A stretch of DNA of 64,000 nucleotides from Tricholoma matsutake (taxonomy: Eukaryota; Basidiomycota; Agaricomycetes; Agaricales; Tricholomataceae), in contig AP026543.1 of assembly GCA_026075535.2 (NCBI GenBank), positions 11,408,001-11,472,000 on the forward strand. The letters are read 5' to 3'. This document shows, piece after piece, positions 1 to 12,859 of the stretch (the stretch's first letter is position 1; each line of letters begins with the position of its first letter). Below the pieces are notes generated by a model that did not search any database, was not told the DNA's origin, and worked only from the letters and a program-made list of their open reading frames with translations. The position numbers were made by a program, and so were the translations under genes.

Positions 1-1259
1 GTCCACTATTGAATGGAACACTGCGATAACTTGGGACACCATGTGAGTGGTTCCAAAACCAATTGTAGTTGTCGCACAGATCAATGGACAAAGTGTCCAT
101 GCTTTAGTCGACTCAGGATTGCTTGGTGATTTTATGTCTACAACTTTGGCGGACCAGCTTCGAGTAAAATGAATCAATTTAGCGAAACCCTTACCATTAC
201 AATTGGCAGTTCAGGGTTCTAGATCAAAAGTAAATGCTGGAACAAAAGTTCAGTTTCAGTACCAAGATATCAAAGAAGAGTGTTACTTTGATATTATTAA
301 CATATCCAATTATGATCTATCCTTGGAACACCTTGGTTGTTTCAGCACCAGGTAACCATTGGCTTAAACCCTTCTACCATGGTAGTTGGAAGTGCTGAGG
401 CTCAACTTTTAAGGGGGGAGTCAGTAACCAGAATTGCCTCTCGAGCAATGGATACATACGATGATCAAATTGATAGAGTTTGTGATAAGCTGTTGAGTTA
501 TGCTGAGCTGATATGTGTTGAGTATATTCAGCATGACTTACCACTGCTGCCACTCCATGTGATCAATCACACAATCCCGCTGATTGATGCAGAAAAGGTT
601 TACCTGTGGTGACCTGCATGCTGCCCAGAAGTGCTGCGACTGCAGTGGACAGCCAAACAGGATGCATATCTTTGGACTGGCAGCTGGAGGCAGTCTACAG
701 TAACTAGCATGGCTCCAATGTTGTTGATTGTAAAACCAGGAATGAATCCCCCACTCCTGTGTTGTGTTAATGATTTTTGCATGAGAAATTTGAACACAAA
801 AAGGATGGCCTCACCTTTACCAAATGTTGAGGGAATCCTTTGTCGTATTGCCAGTAGAGTATATTGGTCATTGATGGACATGAAGGATGCATTTGAACAG
901 ATCCATATCATACTGGAGCATGTACCTTGGACAGCTGTCACTACTCCAGATGGGACTATGGTCAGCATGGGCATACAGCAAGTATATTGTAACCCACCTG
1001 CCACATGTCAGGTGCTGATGAACCACATATTCACCACATATCTCAGTGTTTGGATGGACGTGTGCCTGGATAATATAATTATCTATTTGAGTACACTGGA
1101 AGAACACATTGAACATGTTAAAATTGTTATCGACATTCTTACAAGGGAAAAATTTTACCTTAGTAAATGAAAACTTCAGCTTCTATGTAAAAAGCTGAAG
1201 GTCCTTGGCCATGTAATAGATGCTGATGGAATCCATATGGATCCTGTCAAAATCAGCAG
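1..1259 (+). pseudogene. Ty3/gypsy protease-RT relic
   Basis: A decayed piece of a retrotransposon polyprotein. Around 80-170 it reads the start of a retropepsin-like aspartic protease with an LVDSG active site, closed by a stop near 170. The protease continues to about 430 (TPWLFQHQV) after a frame change near 330. From about 740 to 1170 it reads the reverse transcriptase palm, with VNDFCMRN and LMDMKDAFEQ. The catalytic YxDD position (near 1066) is degraded to LDN, so the enzyme would be dead. After a stop near 1168 the frame still reads LGHVIDADGIHMDPVKI, the RT connection. It is cut at 1260 by an LTR of another family. The N-terminal gag and the RNase H and integrase are absent. Confidence 0.8.
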
Positions 1260-1388
1260 TGTAAGGGGACTAGGGGGACTAGGGGGGGTGCCCTGTGTGT
1301 TTCTCCTATATTTTACGTTTGTTCTATATTTTTCCTCACTTCATTTCCTTCTATTCTTCATTTTCTATGATTTTTCCGGATTTTATTA
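1260..1388 (+). repeat. Truncated 5' LTR of gypsy family B (copy B2)
   Basis: The segment begins TGTAAGGGGACTAGGGGG and follows the B-element LTR (complement of 34,997 downward) for about 128 bases to CCGGATTTTATTA, then stops matching. The motif GGACTAGGGGG is duplicated near the start compared with B. The rest of the 426-bp LTR and most of gag are missing. Confidence 0.8.
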
Positions 1389-1484
1389 GTCCCCCAATGT
1401 CTGGGTCGGTCCTAGACCAGTTGCAGTTGCTGGTTGCCCCATGTGGAAGTCAAAAACCAGACTGGACTGGACCTTTAAACACTA
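1389..1484. mobile_element. Remnant of ACCAGT-type hAT-like element
   Basis: The segment ends GGACCTTTAAACACTA, the inverted terminus of the family seen at 24,896-27,832, 38,052-40,005 and 63,507-63,785, and contains ACCAG/CTGGT words. The left end is not a clean terminus and no 8-bp duplication is visible. It replaces the end of the LTR and nearly all gag of B2, so it marks a deletion as well as an insertion. Confidence 0.55.
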
Positions 1485-2820
1485 TCTAAGAGGAGCAGGA
1501 TTTTTCTATTTGCAACAAGTGAATTGTATGCCCTCACTGCCTGTCCATAACCACTATGAAGTTTTGTCAGTTGAATTTCCAGAGGATGAATCTAACTCCA
1601 TGACTGTTCCCCTCTCTGACCCTTTGAAGTTGGCTGAAGACATACCTGCTCTTCCCATCTCTCCCTCTGCTCCACACCCCAAAATTAAATCATGGGAGCA
1701 TAAAATATATTGTTGCATCCACTCCCCCTACACATTCCTTGAACCTAGGAATCAAACTGCAGACTACCGACACTGGACAGATACTCAGTGTCTCTGTGCT
1801 CCTGGACTCTGTTGCGACCAGTCTCTTCATTGATGCCCATCTTGCACAACAACATCACCTGAATACTCGCTCACTCTTGCGTCCAATACCTGTTTATAAT
1901 GTGGATGGGTCCCCAAATGAAGCTGGTGCCATCCGAGAGGTTGTAGACCTGGTCCTCCATTACAAAGATCATAGTGAGCATGCTCTTTTTGCTGTCACTC
2001 AATTAGGAAAGCAGAAGGTGATTTTGGGCTATCTGTGGCTTCGAGACCATAACCCAGAGGTCGACTGGCATACTGGGGAGGTTACCATGAGCCGATGTCC
2101 ATCCCACTGTTGTACTTGTTTCACAGAAGCCAGGCAAGAACATCGTGGACAGAAGGCCACGATACAACATACTCAGAAGTGTTGTGCCAGACCCCTGCCT
2201 ATACCTGAAGTGGAGTTAGAAGGGGTTCCTGATCTGATGCTGGACTCAGATGATGATGATGAGGAGCCAGAGAAAGTGGAGGAAGGTGATCAGATCTTCT
2301 ACACTGTGATTCGTCCATTGCATGAGGTGTGTGCTACATCGAACATATCCCAATGCCTTGCTGAGGCCTTCCACAAAAACAATGCTGCTAAATCCTCTAC
2401 TAATTCCTTGCTTCCTCATCTCCATGAGTTTGGGGACGTGTTCTCCAAGGAATTGTTTGACTCTCTCCCTGTGTGCAAGCCATGGGATCACGCGATCGAA
2501 CTCACCCCCTTCATCCTGCAAGGTCTATCCTCTCTCTCCTGAAGAACAGCGACAGCTTGACCAGCTCATTGATGAGCACCTGGCCTCCAGATGTATTCAA
2601 CCATCGAAGTCACCCATGGCCTCTCCCTTTTTCTTTGTCAAGAAGAAGGATGGCTCACTTTGACTACAGAAGGCTTAACAACATCACAGTCAAAAATTGC
2701 TACCCATTACCTCTCATCTCCAAACTCATGAGCCAGCTCCATAGAGCCCAATACTTCACCAAGCTCGACGTCCATTGGGGCTACAATAATGTGAGGATAA
2801 AGGAGGGAGATGAGTGGAAG
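1485..2820 (+). pseudogene. Gypsy B2: gag end, protease and RT start
   Basis: A second, plus-strand copy of the B family. It starts in the last codons of gag (AGGAGCAGGATTTTTC) and reads the protease: the active site is LLDSVATSLF where B has LLDSGATGLF, so the catalytic glycine is lost, and the flap/C-part is VILGYLWLRDHNPEVDW. An acidic linker (near 2250-2290) and the start of RT follow, with [48 protein letters not shown]. There are frame changes near 1735 and 2510. At 2041-2046 it keeps CGA (Arg) where copies B and B3 have TGA. It stops dead at 2820 where element A begins, and its RT continuation is not found beyond A. Confidence 0.85.
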
Positions 2821-3003
2821 TGTAACGGGTACCACATTACATATTACATACCCAACTATTATTACTTACTGTTTACATATATTTGGAGGACAATTACTTC
2901 TTGACTTACAATGTACATGACATAGCTACCAAACAGACTGGACTCTGCTCTGTTGGGTGCACTGTAAGTCATAAGTATTCAAAGCTAGTAACTAACCGTT
3001 ACA
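2821..3003 (+). repeat. Element A 5' LTR
   Basis: 183 bp from TGTAACGGGTACC to CTAACCGTTACA, with short inverted ends TGTAACGG / CCGTTACA. It pairs with the 183-bp copy at 12,860-13,042. Confidence 0.93.
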
Positions 3004-3132
3004 CTTTTTTGAGCTTACCAGCTATTGGAAGCCACGAGCTTACCAAACAGAAGTTTTAGAAGTTATTACTCATTTTAGATACACTCAACAACAACCAAAT
3101 ATAGTGACGCAACACATTCGACAACAAGAAGA

Positions 3133-5890
3133 ATGATGACCGCAACAGCTATACAACAATCAATGCAAGTGGAAGGAACACAACCACCTTCCACTCCTCA
3201 AAAAACACCTCAACAACCCAAACAAACAGCAGTAGGAGAGTCAAGAGCAGGAGAGAGTCCCAGAGTAGGCAAAGGCACAGGAAACCGGAATGAGAATGAT
3301 GGTGTACACACCATCATCGTCAATACCAGTACTGACCGGATTCGCTATGCAAGTACCCAAGCCACAGGGACCCAGTCAATGAGTGGGTGACAGACACATA
3401 TCTTGCACACCAAACCCCTTCACATCCGAACCTCAAAGGGACCCGCTACTGCACTTCCCACTGGCCCCAGCATTCGCATCTTTCCATCAACCCCCCAAAA
3501 CCCCAGAAGCTCAAACTGGAAGGTGATGTTCGGTATCAGCTTCCTACTTACCTTGTATCCAAGAGTGCCTATGACCCCCTGCTGAAACCACTCATCTTGA
3601 CACCGATGGGAATAGCCCATCGGATGATGACATCAAAGAAAAGGACCCAATGGACACCTTGAATTGGACCAAAGAGTTACTATGGGATGAATGCCCCTTC
3701 ACTAACCCCTACCTTTGCGTCAAGATCAAACAGGTGTCCCATAAATGGATGGTAGAGGTCCTAACCCTCGCTAAGAAAAAGGTGGAACTGGTGTCACCAG
3801 CATACCAAAAGGTGTACCTTGACATCTTCAAGGTGTTCATTGCAAAACAGATTGCCTCGAAGAAAACGGATGCACTGACAGCGACACCATCAGTAACCAA
3901 TATAGAGGACTACATGGGACAAAGCTTAGGACCCCCTCAACACCAACCCAAGCATGAACCTGAGGAAACACAAGTGCCTTGAGACACTCAATCTGAATCT
4001 CCTTACCTGGACCCCGCCATTGAGAATGCCATTGCCAACATCAATGCGCCTCAACAGCTAGGAGAATCAAATGATGAGTATTGTCAATGTCATGATGCAG
4101 CTGTCCGCCACCACCATGTTACATTCAAGGAAACAACATTGCCTATGATCTTCCATCAGCCAGATCATACGGAAGATACAGACTCCACCTGCCCTGCCAC
4201 ACGGGGAACTTCTGAGGTATCTGGGCCAATGATTCAGGTACCCCATGGGGCATGGATACCCATGGCTAACACTCTTGAGGACCGGATCGCCTATCAATGC
4301 CTCAGGAATGAAGATCTTGGACTAGGTGGTGGCTCATGGTACGATGACCAAGGAATAATATTTGAGGGACACCGACCAATTGACATGTCAGACCCTCGAT
4401 ACACATGCACAGCAAAACACACATGAGCACCAAGTGACCCCAGTGGCAATGGTGATGGGCCCGATGACTGGAACAGTGCAAACCATAAACGACCACCCGA
4501 CCCACCTCGAATGCCATGGAAAACCAACCAAGGCCGCATTCCTCGTGAAAAATTGGGACATGGAGGAGATGGTGATGGTGGACCCCCAGATGATGGAGGC
4601 TCCGACCATGACGAAGATGAACTGGAAGGGCCAACCAACTGATGTTCATTGCATAGGGGTTACTCTATGCACCTGGCATAAGAGCAATGTCTGAACACCA
4701 TCATACCCAGATGCACGAATGCTTACTCCATCTCTGTCGAGAGCATCTCACATATTGACTCAAGATCCCCAAAGGAACAAAAGTCTGTAGAGCTGATACC
4801 AGCTCTGTGGGACAGTACAGTGGATCACCTAAGTTTTCAGACTTAGAAAACTGGCTCATCAACTTAGTCATAATGCTTCAAGCCATCCAATATGGAGGAG
4901 ATGATAGACACCAGGAACACATGTTATGCATTCCCAAATTCATATCGGGCGAGGCAAAAAAATGGTACTCCCCACATGTTATCCACATGAACCGATCACA
5001 ACTACACTGGACGTTTGAGGATGTAATTATTGGCCTATATGATCATTTCACGCATCCAACAACTATGCAAGATGCTTGTGAGGCATATGCTGCCACACAT
5101 TACTCAGATAAACTTGGCATTCAAGGATACTATGATACCCTTATCGATCATGCCCAGAACATGTCTGTTTACCCAGATGCTTACAACATCATGGACACAT
5201 TCCTACATGGTTTACCTAAAGAAATGTGTACGAAGATGCTTGAGAATGGACTTACTCCAGAAGTGAATACCATTGAAGATTTCATATCTGAAGGCAAGGC
5301 ATTGAAAGCAGCTATGAAAACAATGGAGCACTACAATCGATATTCAACAAGTGCTACACATATGATGGACACACCAAGGACCCAAACACAACATGAGGAC
5401 AAGGCAAAGAAAGTTGGTGTAACTTTTGTGAAGAGATCAGACTTGAATGGCTACAAAATGGATCAAAGCCTAGAGTCTTTGTAAATAACCGTACAAGCAA
5501 CAATAGACCAAATTTCAAGACAAAAGTTCATGATGACCAACACACAACTAAGGCTCACCATGACAAACCCCATATGTCTAGTGATAAGGACAGGCTCACC
5601 ACTATCCCCACTGGGGAAGATGTGATTTGCTTCAATTGCGACAAACCAGGACATTATGCTAGGGATTGCAAGAAACCAAAACAGAATAAATTGCACATTT
5701 GAGCAGCCCACACTGCTATGGTCGACGACAAAGACAATGGACAAGATGATCAAATATCAGAACATAGTGATCAACAGTCCACTGGATCCCAAGGCTACCA
5801 GAATGATGAGGAAGAAATGGTCGAGATCGAGGTATATGACAATAACGACTGGTATAATTGCATGTCAGACACCAAACACATGTTCGTGAT
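3133..5890 (+). pseudogene. Element A gag
   Basis: Gag builds the virus-like particle and binds the element RNA. The N-terminal part (about 3133-4640) is polar and Pro/Gly/Asp-rich with little recognisable structure, including a GGDGDGGPPDDGGSD stretch near 4565-4610. From 4807 to 5484 is a Retrotrans_gag-type helical domain (FSDLENWLINLVIML, FISGEAKKWYS, DALIDHAQNM-like). A CCHC zinc knuckle CFNCDKPGHYARDCKK lies at about 5628-5675. Stops and shifts occur near 3388, 3660, 3980, 4424, 4640, 5482 and 5900, several in TGA codons. Taking the start at 3133 is a guess: it is the first Met after the leader and nothing else supports it. Confidence 0.75.
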
Positions 5891-5999
5891 TGGAGAAATA
5901 GACTGAACTCCAGTCACTAAGTCATGCGAAGATGGACCAGCACAGGACCCACTTTTGAAAGGTACACCTACATGCAGACAAAACAACAAGAGCTCAACC

Positions 6000-6436
6000 A
6001 GACTACAGACCCAAAGAAAAGGAGTGTCTAGCCACACTGGTATCCATTGATGGATGCGAGGCATGGACACTCTGGGACTTGGGAAGGCCTTACCCCCATG
6101 TTTGCTCAAGTCACTGACACTCGAGTCTTCCCATTGACGAACCCTCACATATTACAATTAGGAACTGTAGGAAGTCAAGCAACAGTGACCTATGGCGTGG
6201 ATGTCAAACTGGAAGCCCCGGGCATAAGTGACAAGACCTATGTGGATATCGGAAACTTCGATCGCTATGATATGATCATTGGAACTCCATTTATGCACAG
6301 AAATAAAGTGATATTGGACTTCAAGAACAAGCAAGTCATCATCAACAGCAAACCAACACCAGCTGTGAAGATACTATTGGATGACAGTGACAGACGACTA
6401 TGTCAGTATCATAGTGTCGACAAATGTAAAAATTGA
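6000..6436 (+). pseudogene. Element A aspartic protease
   Basis: A retropepsin-like domain that would mature the Gag-Pol polyprotein. The active-site region near 6030-6075 reads TLWDLG where DSG or DTG is required, so the catalytic Ser/Thr next to Asp is lost. After a frame change it continues with ITNPHILQLG-like sequence, YVDIGNFDRYDMIIGTPF and NKVILDFKNKQVIIN, the usual C-terminal ILGxPF and strand motifs of gypsy proteases. It lies between the gag knuckle and RT as expected. Confidence 0.75.
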
Positions 6437-7139
6437 CTACATGATAGTAAACCAACCATAGAAGAAATACTAGATGATGACAACAAGAAAAATGGATGCA
6501 CACTACCTGGAGGGGTTCATGCACTCCTCATGAATGATGAAGAGTTCAAAACTCTTCAACAGGGGGAAAAACTGGGAACAAAACTGCCAAAACTTAAAAA
6601 AATTCACAAAAAGCCTGATGTTATGGAATGCCAACCCACATCTTCTAAAGTAAAAATAGAAGATATGACCATGGACAAAGAGGAAAAGATTTCTGAGGGA
6701 CAAAATAATGCGACAATGAGTCGAAGCACTCATTCATTTTGGGATAGACCAACACCTCAACCTCAACATGATTGGCTACATGATCCTAGAATGCCAGATG
6801 AATGGAACACTATGATAGCATCCATGAGAGCCTACAAAGGAAATCGTACATCACCGAAGGGAGAGCAGTACTGAGATGCTCTCAAGGATGAGATATCTGA
6901 ACCTTCGGAGTTCATGGAACGACAATCCAGCCCACTGGACTGCGTCAGGAAAAAATTGTCCCTACGATTGAAGTCTCAGAAGACTGATTCAGAACAGGAC
7001 TTCAAGACTCTTCATTCTAGGTTCCACAAACCTAAGAAACCCCCAGACCCACATGAAAAACAACGCAAAGAATGCCATAGAGAGAAAGGCAAGTCCAGAG
7101 AGTTAGGACTTACTGAAGAAGACTACCCGCGATTATGAC
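6437..7139 (+). pseudogene. Element A protease-RT linker
   Basis: A charged, low-complexity linker: Lys-rich (KLPKLKKIHKKPDVME), then HSFWDRPTPQPQHDWLHDP, then Lys/Pro-rich FHKPKKPPDPHEKQRKE. Such linkers are usual between protease and RT in this group. Stops near 6435, 6872 and 7136 interrupt it. No domain is recognised. Confidence 0.5.
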
Positions 7140-8674
7140 AACAATGGTATGACAAATTTTCAGATATCCTAGGGGGAACTCGGGATCAACTACCACCCTG
7201 GAGAGAGATGAATCATGAGATTCACCTTATCGATGATAAGAAGCGGTATCACTATGACCTACCCAAGGTACTGAACTCCTTATGCAAACAGTTCCAGGAA
7301 AAAATCAACTGATACATGAATGCTGGATGGTGGGAACCACAATTTGTGAACCAAGCAGCCCCAATGCTCTGCTTGAGCAAGAAGGATGGGAAACTACAAA
7401 CCATTGTGGATGCCCATCAAAGAAATGACAATATGATTAAGGATGTTATGCCCTTACCAGATCAAGACATCATTCACGAAGACATGGCCCAAGCCAAGAT
7501 TTGTTCAAAAGTCGACTTATCTGACACCTATGAACAGGTCCAAGTACAGGAGGAAGATGTGTGGAAAACTGCATTTGCTACAATTGCAGGGACCTACATC
7601 AGCAATATCATGCAACAAGGAGACTCCAATGCACCGGCCACATTTTAATGACTTATGACATCCATATTCAGAGACGTCATTGGTAGATTCATGCATGTAT
7701 ACTTAGATGATATCTTCATCTATTCGGACACTCCTGAGGAACACGAAGCCCACCTTCATATTATTTTTGAATGCCTTAGAAGCAACCAGCTCTTCCTCAA
7801 ATGGTCAAAGTGCAAACTGTATACAGAATGGATTGACTGCCTCAGTCATGTTATTGACAGGAATGGCATACATGCAGATACCGACAAACTTTCTCATATT
7901 AGGGAATGGCAAACACCATGGAACTACAATGACATCCAACATTTCATAGGCTTGGTAAACTACTTAGCCAACTTCCTACCGGATATCATGCATTATACAG
8001 GACCATTGTTGGCTATGATGCAGAATGGAACCCCCTTCCATTGGCAACCGATCCACCAACATTGCTTCAACATGATCAAGCAAATATGCTGCAAGACACC
8101 AGTTATCACACCTATCAACCCCAAACACCAGGATGAACCAATTTGGGTGATATGCGATGCCTCTAAATCAGGCATAGGGGCAATGTATGGCCAAGGACCT
8201 ACATGGAAAGGGTGTCGCCCCACCAGATTCATGTCAAAGAAATTCAATGTTGCCCAACACAACTATGCTGTCCATGAGTTGGAAACCCTTGCAATCCTCG
8301 AGGCGCTATTGAAATGGGAAGACAAACTAATTGGATATCGGGTACACATTATTATGGACCACAAGGTGCTTGAGTTCTTCCAAACTCAATCAAACCTCAC
8401 CAGTCAACAGCGGAGATGGACAGACTATCTCTCTCGATTCGACTTCAATATCACATACATTAAAGGTGAACTCAATAAGGTTGCTGACTGCCTGTCACAG
8501 TATTATGAAAGCAACACTATGGCTGATGTTCATCAACCATACAAATATGTGCAAGCCAACACTCGCATTGATCCCACCAGGGATGACCTCCTTGCTCAAC
8601 GGTACCAGGAAGTCACATCAAAAGTAATTGAGTTATGGGCCATCCACAGCATGGAGACACACCACAGCAAATGA
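7140..8674 (+). pseudogene. Element A reverse transcriptase and RNase H
   Basis: It copies the element RNA into DNA and removes the template strand. RT fingers and palm: FSDILGGTRDQLPPWREMNH, MLCLSKKDGKLQTIVDAHQRN, SKVDLSDTYEQVQVQEEDVW, then the catalytic HVYLDDIFIYSDTPEEH near 7690-7735 with YLDD intact. The connection reads SHIREWQTPWN and FIGLVNYLANFLPDIM. RNase H from about 8140 has VICDASKSGIGAMYGQG, HELETLAILEALLKWED, and ends YLSRFDFNITYIKGELNKVADCLS (split here for length). Stops at 7313 and the double stop at 7646-7651 sit where CGA and CAA-CGA are expected. Decayed but all motifs are readable. Confidence 0.88.
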
Positions 8675-9973
8675 TTGCAAGAGCAACAGGAAACTCAAGA
8701 TATGGAAGCCAAACTCATGAACGAGGCTAATCAACACGTAATTGATAATGTATCCAATGCAGCAGAAGCCCCATCTATATCTGAGAAATCCACCCTGTCA
8801 TCATATGGTGATGACCTTACCCTAGCTGAAGCACTATTCAAACAAACTGCAGAAGCTACTCTGGTAACTTGGGGAAACAAAGGATTCATCAAACAAATTC
8901 AATCCGGATATCGAGAAGATAGGTTATTCACACTTATCTTAGACAAACCAACCGAGTATCCAGATTTCACTGTCAAGAACAATCTTATTTGGTGAACCAA
9001 CCAACACTTCGATGAAGTCGTGTGTGTTCCCTGTAATCAAGATACAATAACACAAATATTAGACCAAGTGCATGCAACACTTGGACACTTCAGGGACCAA
9101 CAAACTAATGAATATGTTTGACGATGGTATTGGTGGCCACTCATGAACAAAGACACTCGCGAGTTCTGTCGAACCTGTGAATCGTGCCAATGTGCAAAGG
9201 GGCCCAATGCAAAGCCATTCGGGAAACTTCATCCCTTGCCCATACCTATCAAGCCATGGGATTCTATTGGAATGGACTTCATAGGCCTGTTCCCAGAAGC
9301 AAAGGGCTTTAATTACCTCTGGGTGATTATATGCCAGATGACCAGCATGGTTCATCTTGTCCTGGTCCACACTAAGATGAAGGCATCTGAATTATCGTGG
9401 ATCTATCGGCAAGAAATTGTATGTCTACATGGGCTCCCAAGTTCAATCATGAGCAACTGAGATTCAAAATTCACTTCCAAGTGGTGGCGCGAACTGCACA
9501 AGATCCTAGGAACCAAACTACTGATGTCCACATCATACCACCCCCAAATGGATGGCCAGACTGAACATGCCAACCACAATGTTGGACAAATCTTTTGCAC
9601 CATTGTCCGTAACAATCAGAAAGATTGGGTTGACCAAGTTGACCTCACCGAATTCGCAATCAACGCTAGCATATCTGGGACAACCAAGTATGCCCCATTT
9701 GAGCTGAATAGTGGGTACATACCTTCTATGATATGTGAGATCCACTCGGACAACATAATCCCCAAAGGGATAAAGGAATTTGCAAAGCAAGCCCTGCACA
9801 ATCTTGCTGAGGCCCACAATGCAATCATCGGAGCACGAGTATTCCAGACTCGTTATGCTAACAACCATAGAACAAATGAACCAAAAATTGTTAAGGGAGA
9901 CCTGGTATTTCTATCTACAAAGAACCTCAATCTACCGACTGGATGTGCACATAAACTTTGTCTGAAACACTAG
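8675..9973 (+). pseudogene. Element A integrase
   Basis: It would insert the cDNA into the genome. The N-terminal zinc-binding HHCC region is around 9060-9190: QVHATLGHF, then EYV-stop-RWYWWPLM, then FCRTCESCQCAKGP. The catalytic core carries the first Asp in IGMDFIGLF (near 9272), the second in a DSKFTSKWW block after a TGA at 9458, and the Glu in [10 protein letters not shown] (near 9560). The C-terminal part continues to a stop near 9973. TGA stops at 8672, 8993, near 9119 and 9458 all fall where arginine is expected. Confidence 0.88.
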
Positions 9974-10059
9974 AACTACCTATGGCACTACAATCCTGAT
10001 GAATAGTTACATTCTTCCATGTATCATTATTACGACCCTACCATGCAAACAATGACTCT

Positions 10060-10278
10060 ATGTTCCCAAATAGAGTCCAGCTGGTGCCATACGATTTTGG
10101 AATGCCTGACAATCAGGAGTGGTTTGTCGAGGACTTGATTGGACACCGATGGGCAGAAGACAAAAACCTTGAATTTGAGGTTCGGTGGTCACTGGGTGAT
10201 ACAACCTGGGAGACACTGAGCTCATGCAAGGATCTCGAGGCTTTGAATCGATACCTTGAAATCCAAGGTGTAAAATGA
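10060..10278 (+). pseudogene. Element A chromodomain
   Basis: A chromodomain at the integrase C-terminus, with EWFVEDLIGHRWAEDKNLEF then EVRWSLGDTTWETLSSCKDL. Chromodomains of this kind steer integration to particular chromatin in Ty3/gypsy chromoviruses. The first aromatic-cage position is occupied (WFVED) and the TTWE motif is present. It is separated from the integrase core by stops near 9973-10,010. Confidence 0.8.
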
Positions 10279-10280
10279 CC

Positions 10281-12790
10281 CTCTCAGTTACCCAAGCATC
10301 AAAATTAACTGATTGAGGAAATTCCTGGACCATGGGAAATTTCATAATTCAACTCAACTTGACATCCGAAGAAAATTTTTTCTTTCGTCCTTCTGCCAGC
10401 ACAACATATGTCACCCACCGACAACATCAAGCTACACAAAAAACCAACACACCAATGACACCAGATCATCAAAATGCACTGCTCATATTTGCACACATCT
10501 AGCAATGACAGCCATAGCAGAGGAATTGGGAGAAGTCAGCAGAGTTCCAGAGTGAACTCTGCAGGGGGAAGAGACCAGTACTCACCAGACAGATACCAAT
10601 GAGGATGATCGAGATCACCTGTGCGTCAGGCCACACACTGACCAGTCAATGCCATGGAAGTTGATGAACTTCCATGCAATTGAATCAATAATCGTCAAGA
10701 TCAGGCCCCCCCTGAAATTGATGACACCATTAACAAATTGGTTCAACAGCTAGGAAGGATCGGCATTAACGAAATGTTCACAGGATTCCTGCAACAAGAT
10801 GTCATCGCCCAGGTAGTGGTAGGTCAGTTACTCGATAGGATTGAAGGTCTACAAGGCAAAGTTGACTGGGCCAGATGAATGACCATGGCCTTGGCCTCCC
10901 GAATGATGGTAGACTCCCGCAAATGCCCAGTTTCCCCCACCATTGAAAACCCCGAGGATGTAGACCAATGCCCCCACAAGGTTTGTGGACAGGAATGACC
11001 CATGGAGGTACACCCTCCTCATTCATCACAACAAGTGACTGCTGAGGATCGGTCACAACCAACCCCACTGGCATCTCCATACCAAGGAGACCATTACCAC
11101 CCTCGCTCTCCACCATGCTATCATGACTCTCCACCTCCTTGATGTAGGGACTCACCCCCACCACACCATCATGAATCTCCACCCCTTCGACATAGGGAAT
11201 CACCCCCATCACATCATCACTCACCAGCTAGATGGAGGACACCACCTCCCATGCCATGAGTCCTTAACGTACCTATTGCCAAGCATCGACTATGTCACGA
11301 CGTCTACCGACCAGAATACCCACCTGCATCTGTACCTGCACCTATCGTGGTTTGTATACCCAAGGCCTTGAAACCAATGTTAACTCGACCCAATGAACCC
11401 ATCATGGAGACACCACAACCAAATGAAAATGAACCTGACTCTGATAGTTCAGATGGTATCAGCTCTGACAATGATGGCAATGCAAAATGCAAAGAGGCCA
11501 GGAAACAGAAATTCACTGCCTCTCACAAATGCTTCGCTGAAAGTCAACCCAGCCATATCCTGGACAGGTTGGGTGTAGTCATCGTTAACAAGAAAGTCCA
11601 ACTGAGTATATGCTGGCAAAACCGCAGCAGTAGCAAGTGACTACAAGGGTCATATGGATACGCTGTACATGACTGATGGCAACTGATGTCTGTATTCATA
11701 CCTACCTCGAGGGTTTCCCATGAACCCCTACAAGGTGTCTCAAGGAGTACAACACGAAGGAATCCAGTGTCGATTGTGTTGAAGCCTACCAGTTGCTGTC
11801 AGAATTCCACCGCATTGCTGGTGGTTTTGTACCAGAGCTCCAGGACCTAGCTATGCAAGAAATATTGAATGATGACATCTACTTACACAAAGTTTACAAG
11901 CCTTGCCCCCATAATCAACAGTTGTGGGAAGACTTCCTTATCCATCGGGACAAAGACGTGTTCATGGGTAATCAACAGAACAAGACCAGTGGTGCAGGAC
12001 TACCACCCATACCCATCGAGCAATTATTGGACATTGATCTAGTGGCCCAATACATGATGCACCATGGATGACTCAGTAGCAGCAATGCTATTCATGGCAT
12101 TGCTATGAACATGGCCCTCCAAGCAGACTGTCGAAGCATGTTCGGGTATTCATTGGGACATGCACTCAGTCCTCATTCCATATCCTCCCAGTCTGATTTT
12201 ATGAGACTCTACGGATGTATGGTGTCACTCCCTGGGTACTATTGTGAGGTCATCGGCATCTGGAATGTATCCCATCCCAATGCACCTTTCGTTGAGTGCT
12301 CTGGTGATACTCTCACCATTCCACCCTACAATAAAAAGCTGGTGCCCAGACTCACCACCTCATCCATCATGGGATACCTCCACAATGGATCGACCATGCA
12401 TATACCTTCGGCCTCCATTACTTAAATCATCAATCATATTTATGGGCTGGCCCCTTTCATGACCTCTACTATCGAACGGATTGTGAACGTCTGTGATGTT
12501 TGGAATCTGTAGGCATACCCATGGCTATACTGCAATGGGATGGTTGGTGGAGCCCCACCTATGATGACATCACTTGCATTCAGTATCTGATGAGTCGAGA
12601 AGACGATGGGACTGGTAGGTTATGTTTCTTAGACTGTGAATGGCTCCTTGCCAGCGCCCCCATCATTTTTCAAGAACTCACAGGACAGATGCTGTGGGCC
12701 CCTACTGCCTCATCCAATTTGGGTGCAATCACCAATGCTTCTAGTTTGCACAAGGTGCCTGTCATCTCCACTGGCACATAATGTACTGAG
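10281..12790 (+). pseudogene. Element A extra ORF after pol, function unknown
   Basis: About 2.5 kb of coding-like sequence lies between the chromodomain and the 3' LTR, where standard gypsy elements have little. Pieces in order: a helical segment near 10,690-10,870 (INKLVQQLGRIGINEMF, LLDRIEGLQGKVDWAR); a Pro/His/Ser-rich tandem stretch near 11,100-11,260 built on (R/H)(D/E)SPP units; an acidic Ser/Asp region near 11,420-11,480 (PDSDSSDGISSDNDGN); and a C-terminal region 11,793-12,781 of normal globular composition (FHRIAGGFVPELQDLAM, MRLYGCMVSLPGYYCEVIGI, WDGWWSPTYDDITCIQYLM) broken by a TGA at 12,069 and a shift near 12,424. I do not recognise the family. It could be a gag-like or accessory protein. 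I see no obvious membrane segment, so an envelope is not supported. Confidence 0.55.
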
Positions 12791-12859
12791 TACTTGTACT
12801 CAGTAATTCCTTATGATGTGAAGTGTAGATTCCCTTGGTGGCAATCTCAAACAGGGGTA

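Noticed and set aside
11304..11516. Minus-strand frame inside element A
   Set aside because: Antisense to the extra ORF of A, with no start context or motif; a shadow of the plus-strand coding composition.
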